A DNA stretch of 64,000 nt from Danio rerio (Eukaryota > Chordata > Actinopteri > Cypriniformes > Danionidae), in the NCBI RefSeq assembly GCF_049306965.1, contig NC_133185.1:34159501-34223500 (forward strand). Direction: 5' to 3'. Positions 44,198 to 57,200 of this stretch are shown in pieces. Under the pieces are notes generated by a model. That model was not told the origin of the DNA and made no database searches. It saw only the letters and a list, made by a program, of their open reading frames with translations. How positions within the stretch are numbered: the first letter of the stretch is position 1; every line of letters begins with the position of its first letter. A program made the position numbers and the translations under genes.

Positions 44198-45340
44198 GGT
44201 CAAGTATTTTACCTTTTCACCGTTTCCAAGACTGAACTTTACACAAGATGTAAATGAGGGGACATGACGACAGTAGTCGTCAAAGATAGTTAACTGTTTA
44301 AATATGCAGAGCTTGAATAGCATGTCTGTTGAACTTGCTTTCAATACAAGTTACTGCTAAACTTGTTGACAGTTTTCTTCTAGGTGCTTGGTCCGCCCAT
44401 GCTGAACGACCGGGTCACAGAACATCCATGACTGCTGAAATCCATGGTAAGGATCAAGATATTGAAGACTGCACAGAACTGGTTAACTCCTAAGATGAAG
44501 ACAGTGCTTTTTGCCAGTTCACGGCACAATATCAACTGTAAATAAGCTTAAATTTAGCTTTTTTTTTTTTCATTTGTTTTGTTTAGATTTATTTACAGAA
44601 AGAGAAAAAAAACATTGTTTTGAGTTGTATACATGGATGTTTATTGGAATACACAATCATATTATGTAATTGCAGATAAAATAGACAGGGAATTAAGTGA
44701 ATAAAAAAAAAGTATAAAATATAAGTTGGTGATGTTTCACAAAGGGCTTTCATCTATAATATTAACAACATACCCATTCAGCGGTCATGTGTAAAAGTTG
44801 ATTTCAACAAGTTCTTTAATTTTGCCATAAACATTTGAGCCCTTTCTGAAATATCACTGTTTTTCTAAAGAATGTTTTTCATGTAGAACCCTTATTTTTC
44901 TTTATGCTAAAGTGGATTTTGCTGTGGGGGAAAACAGAAGAGTCGGGACCTGCAGCTTGCATCATGGCCTGGTAAATTTAAGAAAGGTAGTACATGAAAG
45001 TGTAAGTTACTGCTTTTACTGACTCTTATCACACCCCTAAAGATGTCAGATGCTGATGTATTCATTTAGCATCTAAATGAGTATTGAAAAAGTCTTGTTT
45101 TAATGTATGGTAACAAGACATTGAACGACTATGTTAAATCCATGTGTTTCATTTTGATTTAACTTTTTGGGGTGTTTTCTATAAGTTGCCCTGATTCGAG
45201 TTAAAGAAATGGCATGTTCTTGAAGGGTTATGGTTTCTTAATAATGCTCATCTATATGTTATATGTATTAAAATTCCAAAGACTATGCAGGCACATGGCT
45301 GCATCTGTTCTGAAAAAAAATGTAATAAATTTTCATTTGA
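44198..45340 (+). other. crebzf: crebzf 3' UTR region
   Basis: AATAAA occurs at 44700 and again near 45324, giving likely alternative 3' ends. The stretch is otherwise AT-rich without open frames of note. Confidence 0.5.
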
Positions 45341-46250
<910 letters not shown>

Positions 46251-47150
46251 TATAAATTGTTAAAAGATTGCCATCTGTAATGCAGAAAGTCCAGAGACTG
46301 TTGTGTACACGTAATTTTAGATGAAATTAATTTTAATTTGTGATGTTTTGTGAATATTTTCTCAATTCAAATGTCAATTGGCTTGGACCTGGAAATTGTA
46401 TTCAATATCTCACAACTTAACAATTGGATGAGGCAGTAATGTGCAAAAAGCGCCGCCACTGCCCCTCACTCAGTTTTCCATTTCGGATGAAAGTTCATAA
46501 GCTTACTGATAAGTCTCAATTACATTTTGAAACATTTTTTGAAGATAGTTTTTTTTATACTTAAACTTACATCATAGACATATCATATTAAAATAACTAC
46601 CTGTTGGGAATTTGTTATTGTGATAATTTGATTATTTTTTTTGTAACCCATAAACCATTAACTTACTGAATTGAGATGAAATCGGATTTAGAAGTAATAT
46701 GTTTTTATAATTGTTTGCATTTCAGAACACTGGTTGATCGTTGTGGTAGGGGATTCAGAATTAAGACTCACTTTTAAAGTCTAGTAAATGTTGAAAATAA
46801 TATACATGTACTTGTTTTTAGTGATTAATTAGTTAACTATATCTAAATGCTTTAAATTAGATCATTTTAATTTGTACATTGGCAAAAGGCCTTTTTGTTT
46901 ACACCACTTTTTATCCACTTCATTACCATTCACACAACAATGTAGATATTTAAGACAAAGCTCTAGTTCATGTTTAGTGTTATCAATTAAACTATTCGGG
47001 TAGGCTTTATATAGTGTTATAAGAAGTTTCAGTGTATTTCTAGTATTTAAAATTGTTACTTGAGGTTATTCTTTAGCATGTACAGCAAATTTCCCTTGTG
47101 AACCTTTTGGTAGTGAATAAAAGGCTATGGTGCACTGAATATGTTAAGAA
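46251..47150. other. intergenic, nothing recognised
   Basis: AT-rich; convergent 3' flank between crebzf and tmem126a. Forward TTTATT at 47157-47162 is an AATAAA on the minus strand, 128 bp past the tmem126a stop. Confidence 0.5.
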
Positions 47151-47289
47151 GTTATCTTTATTTTCAGGGGACAAAGACAAAAACATGATCAAATGACAGC
47201 ACAATCCAATATGTCTGGGCCATGATGACCCATTTTTCGTAATTTATTTAACAACAAGACTTACAATGTACAAATATCAACAGTAAATC

Positions 47290-49132
47290 TTAACCATTCA
47301 GCTGTTCGCTGTCAGAATCAGGCATTCTTAGCATTTTAAGGTAGATCTCAAAATGCCTAGAGCTCAAGAAGGTTCCAATGACACACTGCAGCACTAAAAC
47401 AAAGGACATCTTCTTTACTACGGGTTTACTTAAATTCGTCCAGAAGCGTATTATGTTACCCTTCTCTGGCATTGGTGCACTGTTATACCTGGAAGACAAT
47501 CAGATACCAATTTTAGTTTTGCATAAATGTTGTTGTAATGGGCTATATGCACAGACTTAATTTTTGCCAGCTTCTGCTTCCGGTGAATTATAGAATTGCA
47601 ATGTTTAAGGTTGGATTTCTTTAAAAAAAAAAAAAAAAAAGTGATCTTCACTGCCTGGTAGATATCATATAAAGTGGGTCAAGAAACACTGCATTAAATT
47701 GCATTTTCCACCGATATGTTTTTAAAATATGAAAGTTTATTTAACCTCAGTATTTTCAACAGAGTTTCTGCGCTAGCCTGCCGGTACTGACGGCGCTAGC
47801 GGTTACACGGCCTTTCATCTCGTTTTACACTTGAACAACTAAATAAATGCTTAGGTCTGTTTAACTCAATGTATAATAATTACATTGCATTACACCATTG
47901 ATGCTGTAAAAGGAACCTTATGAAATAGAAAATAGTTTAAAAAATTACATCAGAAGTTTATCATTGGCTGAAAAACATTAGCTGTGCATACAGCCCCACT
48001 GTAAGAATAGCAAGACATGTAGTGACACTGTACACTTACCTTGCAGCAAGACCAGCATTGACAGGTAAGGCCAGCAAAATTGGATAAATGCCACCCCCAA
48101 CCACACCCACCAAAGCGCCTCTTATAAGCGCACAGGTTGGGCAGTTAAGGTCACCTATGATTACAATATGACATTCTTAATGATAAAAGGAAATCGTTTA
48201 CCTTTTTGAAGTAGTGGTGTTTGAAGTTAGAATTGTTATTATTTTACTTTCTGTCCATGCCATTTGTTAAGTACAAAAATGAAGGTATTTTGTCTTGCCT
48301 ACATGTTTTACTTTCCAGGTACCAGAAGTGTTGATGTGCATTTTATGAGTAAGCAAGAGCCACAGTTTTAGCCAAAAATCATATTAAATGTTACATTGAA
48401 AAAAAAAAAAAAACTACATCTTAAATTGCTTGAGTTTAATAATTATTTTTCATATTTGGTGAACTAAATGCTCACGGTAAACATTAAAATGCACCAAAGT
48501 ATATTTATTTGAGCCCAAAAGGTGATAGCTAAAATAAATAGCGCACATTCAAGTCAATTGTGAAAATTGTAGAGCTTTTTGAAGTTTGTACTGACGCATT
48601 TACGTAACGTCCCTTTAATTTACCAATGATTGGCTGATAAGGGTTCATACAGTTCAAGAGCAAGGGGTCAAAGTTGAAATCATTTGAATTGGTCAACAGA
48701 CGTGCGACGTTGAAGGATGAAATATGGTGAAATTACCTGACAGCAGGGGGGTCGTGACAGTCGCCGTGTACAGTGCTGCAGTTGTCACAAATGGAAGAAC
48801 AGCCATGGGAAGACTGGAAGTAAAGAGCCCTTGGGTGACATGGAGAACTCGTCTGTAAAAGCTGTTGGCAACCATGCCAGCAATCCCAGCATTGGCAGCC
48901 AAATACAAGGGACCACGTGAAAGCATTTTTCTGTTGGGTTTTAAACGGGAAACGTTCATATACAGCATTAGAGACCAAACTTGCGTTGTAATATATTTGC
49001 ATATAAAAAGCGAACTTGCCTATCACTTTCGGGAAGCTTTTCGAACTTTTTATTCAGCATTTCAATAATCCTCATCCTGGATGATGTCAGGCCTTGGCTT
49101 GCATCTCTCATCGTCATGGAGTTGTCTGTCAT
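47290..49132 (-). CDS. tmem126a: Transmembrane protein 126A, four coding exons, 206 aa
   Basis: Minus-strand exons: 49132-49020, 48930-48737, 48154-48040, 47488-47290, all in phase. The first junction uses a GC donor. Matches to human TMEM126A (recalled): LYLAANAGIAGMVANSFYRR with RVLHVT against the ANSLFRRILNVT region, SGDLNCPTCALIRG against TGDLDCETCTITR, PVNAGLAARYNSAPMPEKGN against PVNGGLAARYQSALLPHKGN. About four hydrophobic segments (around residues 43-60, 72-95, 110-132, 160-178) suit a multi-pass inner-mitochondrial-membrane protein. In mammals TMEM126A helps assemble the ND4 module of complex I and is mutated in a recessive optic atrophy. Only one tmem126 gene is present here, whereas mammals have A and B in tandem. 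Confidence 0.93.
48155..48736. other. tmem126a intron 2, nothing recognised
   Basis: AT-rich intron. No repeats with clear ends. Confidence 0.45.
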
Positions 49133-49778
49133 GTTTATCTGTTATTTCAAATTTCTGAGATCAAATTAAGTCACAATATAACAACGTGGTCAAAACACTG
49201 AAAATGGTGTCGTTTTTGGTATGGTAAAGACTGTTTCCGTGTGAGATAGGTAAACGTCACTGAGACACTAATTTGATGTGTTGAGGATCTTCAGCGTTTA
49301 CATTATAACGTTACACATTTACCAATCAAACTAACAATATGAATTGCTCCAAATATGTAATTTTAACATTATTTAAGCGGATATTGAATGTTTATAACTG
49401 TAGGCTATCGTTTCAAGTTATAATGTTGCTAACATTTAACTACGGTTGTTCATTATATTATCACGTAGACCTTCAATATGTTAGCTTGCTAAATTGTTAT
49501 GCATATATCATATGACCTGTTTTCAATAGACATTTAGTTTGTCACCTCCCTGTTTATAAGGGATTTAATACGATCACGGCAAAAGACGCGTCGCAAAAGT
49601 CAAACAGAAACATTTACACTTAAGTTAACCTAATGACAGCCGATTGTTTTACCTCTGTTTATATGTAACTTTGCTGAATGTCAAACCCTGCGTGACTTAT
49701 CGCTCTGTTTATTTACGACTTCATTTGCACATAGTCAGCAACGCAGCGCTTTCTTGCATTATATGACTACTACTTACC
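49133..49778 (-). other. tmem126a: tmem126a 5' UTR intron and short UTR exon
   Basis: On the minus strand a TGATCTCAG acceptor opens an exon at 49154 that holds 22 bp of leader before the ATG. A likely donor GTGG|GTAAGT ends a non-coding first exon at 49778. The inference is from splice signals only. Confidence 0.5.
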
Positions 49779-50150
49779 CACGAATGATCTTTTAAATAAG
49801 CGCTAAATTATCTCCATTTTCAGTTTAACAGTCACGGTTCTCATTGCCAGCAGGGCGCAGCCATGTCTAACCACATGTTTTAGTCAACTCTCACCCTGAG
49901 ATCCAGGAACAATACGACGATTCCTATTGGTCTGCGCGTGCGCCAACTGACAAAAAGAACGAAAGCCATTGGCGGACGCGCCCTGTCAATCTCAGCGGGT
50001 CAACCTTCTCGTTGCTAAGGCGAAACTGGTGATGATGCTGCTGCTGGTGATACTGCACCCACCGTAGAGAGAGTCTGCAAACCAGCTTTGGCAAGAGATG
50101 CTGTGAAGACCCACAGAAAAAATGACGGGAAGGGAGGTGAAGTTGTTCTC
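49779..50150. promoter_or_regulatory. shared promoter region of tmem126a (-) and dlg2 (+)
   Basis: The most CpG-rich patch of this end of the window (GCGCGTGCGCC near 49935, GGACGCGCCCTG near 49975), lying between the two divergent 5' ends. No TATA box is obvious in either direction. Contains a CTCF-like site. Confidence 0.5.
49847..49860 (+). promoter_or_regulatory. CTCF-like motif
   Basis: CCAGCAGGGCGCAG fits 13 of 14 positions of CCASYAGRKGGCRS. It lies at the border between the crebzf/tmem126a pair and the very long dlg2 gene. Confidence 0.5.
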
Positions 50151-51279
50151 AACTGCATTTCGGGACGTCTGACGAGCACCTTTAGGATATTTTTGTTCAG
50201 ATTGGCTTAATTACAGAAGCAAATGTGGAGCCATGCGTTATCGGGAAGCTGGATGAAACTTGCAGGTGTTTTCCGACAGGCGTCGCACCGACAGGCTGCT
50301 GTTTCATGGGGAAATACATCCAGCCTTATTTAGTTAAACGTGTCTACCCCGATATCTGCATTTTGTAAACCGTTTTTGCCTGTTTTGCCAATATTTTTTT
50401 CTTCTTTTTTCTAAACTGAAAGTGGATTGCGCTGTGACCAAGCAGCAAGATGATCACCAAGTCTTAATTATTTAATTTTTTTCCCTCACGTATAATGATC
50501 AGATCTAAAACAAAACACACGAAACTTCATTCTGCCTTTCCGTATAGAACAAGTTGTTCTTGAAGAACTGTTTACACGCAGACATCCTTAAACTTAAGAT
50601 GTCGAGCTTATTTCTCATTCACACCGTTGGTAGATCTTTATATTAGGCGTTTTAGGATTTAAAATAATGCTTGATCAGCATATACTGACGGAATTTAATT
50701 CAAGGCAAGCCATGTAGCCTACACGGGAGCCTTTCTAATTTGACGTCTATGGCCCCCGGGGTTAACCACTGATGTTTAGGTTTTAGTTTAGTTAGTCACT
50801 GCGCCTTTAACGTTAGTCTGAGTTTGTGTTATGGACGACGTGATTGAATTATATTTATGTAGTTAAACACCAAAGGCATTTAAAGAGTCGCGAATATTCC
50901 AGCAGTTTAATCGTCAACACATTCACTCACTGGAGAGCATTCTTTGCATTTCCCATGGACTCATCCACGCCAATGTGCACTCGATCACTATCCACTCATA
51001 CTATCGGATTATGGATTTATTTCTCATGAGCGCTCAGCATGTGTTTTCTTCTGCAAGATGTGTCGGCGCTTGTCTTTCGCTGTTTAACTTGACAATTACA
51101 GGTCTGGACCCCGAGATCTGCCATTCTGTTCGCTTTTACATCTATACCAACGAACTGAAGGGAAACGTGCTGCTTTAGTTGGTGACACTTTCTCCAGGAT
51201 ATTGACAGCAGATGAGGGCGAAACTTTTGTGTTGCTGTTTCCATGCGTGACAATCCCACAAGGACATAAAGGAGTAATA
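50100..51279 (+). other. dlg2: dlg2 5' leader region
   Basis: Leads into the start codon at 51280. It holds several upstream ATGs with short frames, so either the transcription start lies close to 51280 or part of this is spliced out or translated poorly. No coding homology is seen. Confidence 0.4.
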
Positions 51280-54200
51280 ATGCCCTTAAGAAAACGAGGT
51301 GAGAAATAAACATCTGTGTATGTGGATAATAACCGTGGAAACGTTCTGTTATGTGTAGTTTTGTTGTTGTTGACATCATTTTACTGGGTGTATTTTTTAT
51401 GAATGCATGTTTGCAAGATTTTTTTGACAGGGTTTCTGGTGGTTTCAAGCTTTTTTTTTTTTAAGAAAGAAAAATAACTTAAAACATTTGGAGGGAACAC
51501 AGTAGGTTAATGTTCTCTAAATGTATGGGTACATTCTGATCACAGTGTTTTCAAGCGTAGCAAGATGCATTTACACAGTAGTAACAAGTCTTGTTTTCTG
51601 TTAGAGAAATCAGAATTAAGTAATCTTTTTAGGATTAAAACAAGAACAAAGATCTGCCAGTGAGCTACAAACTGTTATTCATACCTCACTGTCAGATATT
51701 TGTTTTTGTTTTTAGGTAGGCATGGGCTGTATATGATTCTGATGGGATGATAACCCTCGGATAAAAATATCACGGTTTCACAGTATTTTGATTACGTCTC
51801 TAAAATGTATTCTTTTTAAAAGTCAGGGTATTTTTTTGGAACAATATAGTTTATTTTAAGAAACATTTTAAATAGTTTACAGCAGTAAACATAACAGGCT
51901 AAAAAATTCAAATCAGTCAGGTTTCTGATGTCTTCATTAGTTTCAAATACACATATTTCTTTACAATTTAAAACAGCGTCTTTGTATACATTTTTTTGAG
52001 ATGCTGTTGTCCTAAAAAACAAAACAGAAATCTTACATTTAACGTGCATCTGGAAAGTATTCATAGCGCTTCACTTTTTCCACATTTTTTTTATGTTACA
52101 GTCTTATTCCAAAATGGATTAAATTCATGTATTTCCTCAATACTACACACAATACCCCATAATGAAATTTTGAAATTGTTGCAATTTTATTAAATTAAAA
52201 AACCTGAAAAATTGCATGTACATCAGTATTCACATCCTTTGCTCAATACTCTGTTGGTGCACCTTTGGCAGCAGTTACAGCCTCAAGTCGTTTTGAATAT
52301 GATGCCACAAGCTTGGCACTCCTGTCTTTGGGAATTTTTGCCCATTCCTCTTAGCAGTACATCTCAAGCTCTACCAGGTTGGATGGGGAGCGACGATGTG
52401 CAGCCATTTTCAGATCTCTCCAGAGATGTTCAATAGGATTTAGGTCTTGGCTCTGGCTGGGCCACTCAAGAACATTCCCAGAGTTGTTGTGAAGCCACTC
52501 CATTGATATTTTGACGGTGTGCTTTGGGTCATTTTCCTGCTGGAAGATGAACAGTCACCCTAGTCTGTGGTCAGGAGCACTCTGAAGCAGGTTTTCATTC
52601 TGGATGTCTCTGTACATTGCTGCAATCATCTTTCCCACTATCCTGACTAGCCTTCCAGTTCCTGCTGGTGAAAAACATTCCCACACCATGATGCTGCCAC
52701 CACCATGCTTCACTGTAGGGATGGTATTGGCTTGGTGATGAGCGGTGCCTGGTTTTCTCCAAACGTAACGTCTGGCATTCACTCCAAAGATTTCAATTTT
52801 AGTCTCACCAGACCAGGAGAATTTTGTTTCTTATGGTTTGAGAGTTCTTCAGATGCCTTTTGGCAAACTCCAGGCGGGGAGTGGTTTTCGTCTGGCCACT
52901 CTACCATACAAGCCTGGTTGGTGGATTGCTGCACAGATGATTGTCCTGGATTGAGCTGGAGCTCAGACAGAGTGAAGTTATTGATCACCTCCCTGACTAA
53001 GGCGTTTTTCTCCTGATCCTCTCTCGGAGGACTACAGACAATTCCTTTGTTTTTATGCTTGGTTTGTTCTTTGACATGCACTGTCAACCCTGGAACTTTA
53101 TATAGACAGCTGTATGCCTTTTCAAATCATGTCCAATCAACTGAATTTACCACAGGTGAACTCCAATTAAGCCGCTGAAACATCTCAAGAATGATCAGTG
53201 GAAACAGAATGTAGCTGAGCTCAATTTAGAGCTTCATGGCAAAGACTGTGAATACTTATGTACATGTGTTTTTTTTTTTTTTTTTAATAAATTTGCAACA
53301 ATTTCAAAAAGTCTTTTCACATTGTCATTATGGGGTATTGTGTGTAGAATTGAGGAAATAAATTAATTTAATCAATTTTGAAATAAGGCTGTAACATTAA
53401 AAATGTGAAAAAAAAGTGAATACTTTCCTGATGCGCTGTGGCTTAGGAATGGAATAACAAAGAATTTTGGCGGTTTAAAACCTTCACTTTTCGAAACCAC
53501 GGTATGTCTTAAAAACGGTTATCATCCAATGCCTATTTTAACCACATATGTTGTTCAGTTTCTCAGAAATCAAGTTAATGCTTCTCAAGCAAACGCATCA
53601 TACAACGAAATGTTTTTTTTTAACCCGTAAATCATTTGATTTCTTTGTTTTTTTGAATTATCGGCTACTCTAAGACTTTTATGCGATTTTTAAAAATCCT
53701 AGAATATAAAATCTTTTCAATTATTTCATTTCTGTTCATACCATGATAAACACTTTGTTCTCTCTTTTGAAAGTAGAAAATGTTCTGGGTAGTCTCGTTG
53801 TGGCTATAAAACCTGTATGCATGATTATAATGCTTTAAAATGTTTAAATATAGCAGGACATGCCCGTGTGAAGTTAACACAATATTTCATGTCAACCACC
53901 ACATGTAGTCATATTTATAGCGGTGTGTGTGTGTGTGTGTTTGTGTTTGTGTGGGTGTGGGTGTAATGCAGAATGTCAGGGCTTGATTAGTTGAACGTTT
54001 TTGTTGCTGAAGCAGACAAAAAGGATCAAGTTGTAGCAGCATTGTGGAGTGCTTTTATTTTATTTTGACTTCTGTACCTCTTAAAGCTAAAGTATGCAGT
54101 AGGGACTGTAATTATATATGTAGGCCTACTAATAGCGTAATTACACTCTGCTGTAAGTTTGTAGTCTGTAAAAATAGACACAAGAATTGCCAGCTCGCCT

Positions 54201-57200
54201 ATGACCTTGGATAATCTTTGATGTTGGTTTGTATTTAGATTTCAGACTGCTATGCGACTGTTTTTAGTTACTCTTTAAGTGACATGCATGCCTACTAGGC
54301 TGTAAATTTAGTATATCTCCGTCTTTATTGCCCTGCTACTATAATGGCTTATCATTAACTAAATTTGTGTTTTTCGGTCAAACCTAAATGTAATGTGACT
54401 TGAACGCTGAATTGCTGTTTTATGCTGTTTATGTTACTGGTTGACTAATGACACACACTGTGGTACTAGCAAAATATTCATATTCTGTAGACAAACTTTT
54501 TTTTTTTTTTTTTTTTTGAAGTGACCAATCTCATTATTGCATGCACAATCATCTTTTCCATATTTATTACTGTCTTTTATTTTTTCTAAATTGCTCAGAC
54601 TGTTCCGTCGAGGACCAATATTAACCCATCTTGTCTGTAGTGTCAATGTGAGTCATGCTCAGTCACGCTGATGGACTGTTCCAGTAGTAAATGGTGTATC
54701 AGGGACGCTGTATAGTTTTAACAGGCCTCATTGTTAAAACAAATGTCTTTTTTTGCCAGTTTCACAATAGATGTGTTGTTAAAAACAATGCAAATCTATT
54801 TTCACAACCCCTTTTACTTCCTTATTCTGGTCAACTAAACATACTGTGAATAATCATTCATTATTTGATATGCATTACAGCCATAGTTTACCCAATAATT
54901 AATATGGCTGTTCATCCTCAGGTCTTGTGTGAGACGGCAATTTTTTTTTTTCAGTAGAAAGAAAACTGTTTGCTCAAACCTTGATTTTTGGTCATTTTAT
55001 AAAAGGCACAGTAGGGCTGCACAATATATTGTTTCATCATCGAAGTGCAATGTGCACATTCGCAGTAGTCACATCGCAGGATGTGCAATGTTAAGTCTAA
55101 ATAATATTTGAGAATTTTTATCTTGTTTCTAGCTAAAAAAAAATTCAAAAGCGAAAACAAGATTATTTCACTTGACCTGTTGGCAGATTATTTAACTTGT
55201 TTTAAGTTTAATGTAATTTTGATGTAATACTTCTGAAAGTAAAAACTAAATATTTTATTTTAAGATTTATGAATTTGTAGTTATTTGAATTAGAAATGAG
55301 ATTAAAAAAAAATAAGCAAAGCATTCTTTGCAATTTATTTAAATTCTGAACCTAAAAACTCTTTAACTCCAGAAAAAAAAAAAAAAAAAAACATTTAATT
55401 GAACTATTCAACTATGGTGGAACTGTATTTGTATCTCAATGTCACAAAAAAAGAAAATATCTCTATCAGATTTTTCCAATATCCTGCACCCCCAATTAAG
55501 GCACAGGCCTTCAGACTTGCTTTTTCTTTTCCACTAGAGCACTGTAGCCTCTTATTAAATACTTTTTGAAGCATGTGTGATGAAATGCATGTTTCCTTGC
55601 AGTTTTACAACATTATAATAGTTTAGTTAAATGGACTTGGCTTGCAAAAATTACGATGTGCTTTTAATTTCCTTAAATCACATGCGTTTTGAATCATGGT
55701 ACCTGGTCAACAATAATCCTGACTCAGCTAGGCGTGTTGCAATAATCAGTATATTAACTTATCAAGCACTCACTAACTCACTCACTTACTTTCCCACTGC
55801 TTTTCCCCTGGGGTCGCCACAGCACAATGATCTGACAATTTTTGGTAATGCAATATATATCGTCCATCATGTTTACATAAAAATGAATGTCAGCAACATT
55901 TCAGCTGATTGTGCAGCCTCTACCATGTCATCCAATCTCTGTTGGAGGTGTCAGTGAGCTTGGTGAACGTTTAGAGATTTCACATTTCCCCAAAAACTAC
56001 TGACAATTTGTAAGAAGTTGTCCAAATGAGCTGTGTTTTAAGGATGAGATCAACGTCCAGAAAAGGGACACAAAAAATCTTTAAAGCCAATTTACAAGTG
56101 CTTTTTGTATTCTTCGTACATCACTGGTGTTTAAGTTTATATTAGGGCTCTAAAGTTTTTTACATCAAATGACAGAATCTAAGTAACCTTAAAATTGAAT
56201 AGTTGTTGTGCCTTGGGTGTTTTTATGCCTATTTAATAGTATGCTGTTAAATTACCATTAAGTATTAAATGGTCTAAAATGATCTTAAAAGCACAATGAA
56301 ATCAATTATCGTAATTTCAGTGAGAATATATCGCACAACAAAAATTATTCATCGTGGCAAGCCTAGACTCAGCATTTCACATCTTGTAATGTGACTTCTG
56401 CAGATAGCACACACTGCGATGTCAATGCTGGAACAATAAATTGTCCAGCTCTACTCCAGACTAACATTTGAGAGCAGTACCACCAAGTTTCAATATGTAA
56501 AAATTGTAAAATGCTAATTTTCTTTCAGGTTTGTAGCTCATAAATATTTTGTTCATTACAATTTATTTATTTGTTCACTCTCAAAGTGCCAGTAGTCATT
56601 GACTTACATTTGATGATTCACCAAAAACCACTGTTTTGTGATCTCAATTCAAACCCGTGTAACATGAATAATAAATTATAATGATTTGCATAATAATAGC
56701 GCTACATTTAAAGGTGCAGTATGTGATCCTCCACAATGCTAACAGCTTAGCATAAATCTCTGAATCACAGTCCCTCCCCTGCCGTCTAGAGCCACGCCTC
56801 TTGAAACACGAGCACCGCAAAATAACCCTCTCTCATGTGTTAAAAGCGACTTGTGCTTGTCCGGCGGCGTCCAAGCCAAACTGACATGCGATTTCAGAGT
56901 GAATATTAGAGTTGCATAGTAAACAATATAGGGAGAAACTAGGCGAAATAGCGGTATTTACTTGTGTTTTGTTGTTAAACTAATTAAAATCTACATCATC
57001 GATGCTGTAAAAGGTAATGTAATGTTACATCAGCTTTTGCGTGAAGCTAAAACAGTTTTAAAACAGAACATTACCTGTCTAAGATAAATCCTTCAGACAT
57101 GGTGTCATCCTTTCTCCAGCGTGCAAAGGTAACTCCAATATTGATTCAGTTTTTTAAAAAGTTTTGATTCAGCAGGTTTTTACTAATCGCGCGCATGCTC

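Noticed and set aside
51017-51448. Minus-strand frame of 143 codons across the dlg2 start
   Set aside because: No family features or splice support; overlaps the dlg2 leader, start exon and intron start.
52555-53087. Host gene on the minus strand
   Set aside because: The frames are parts of a Tc1 transposase and its altered 5' part, bounded by TIRs and TA.
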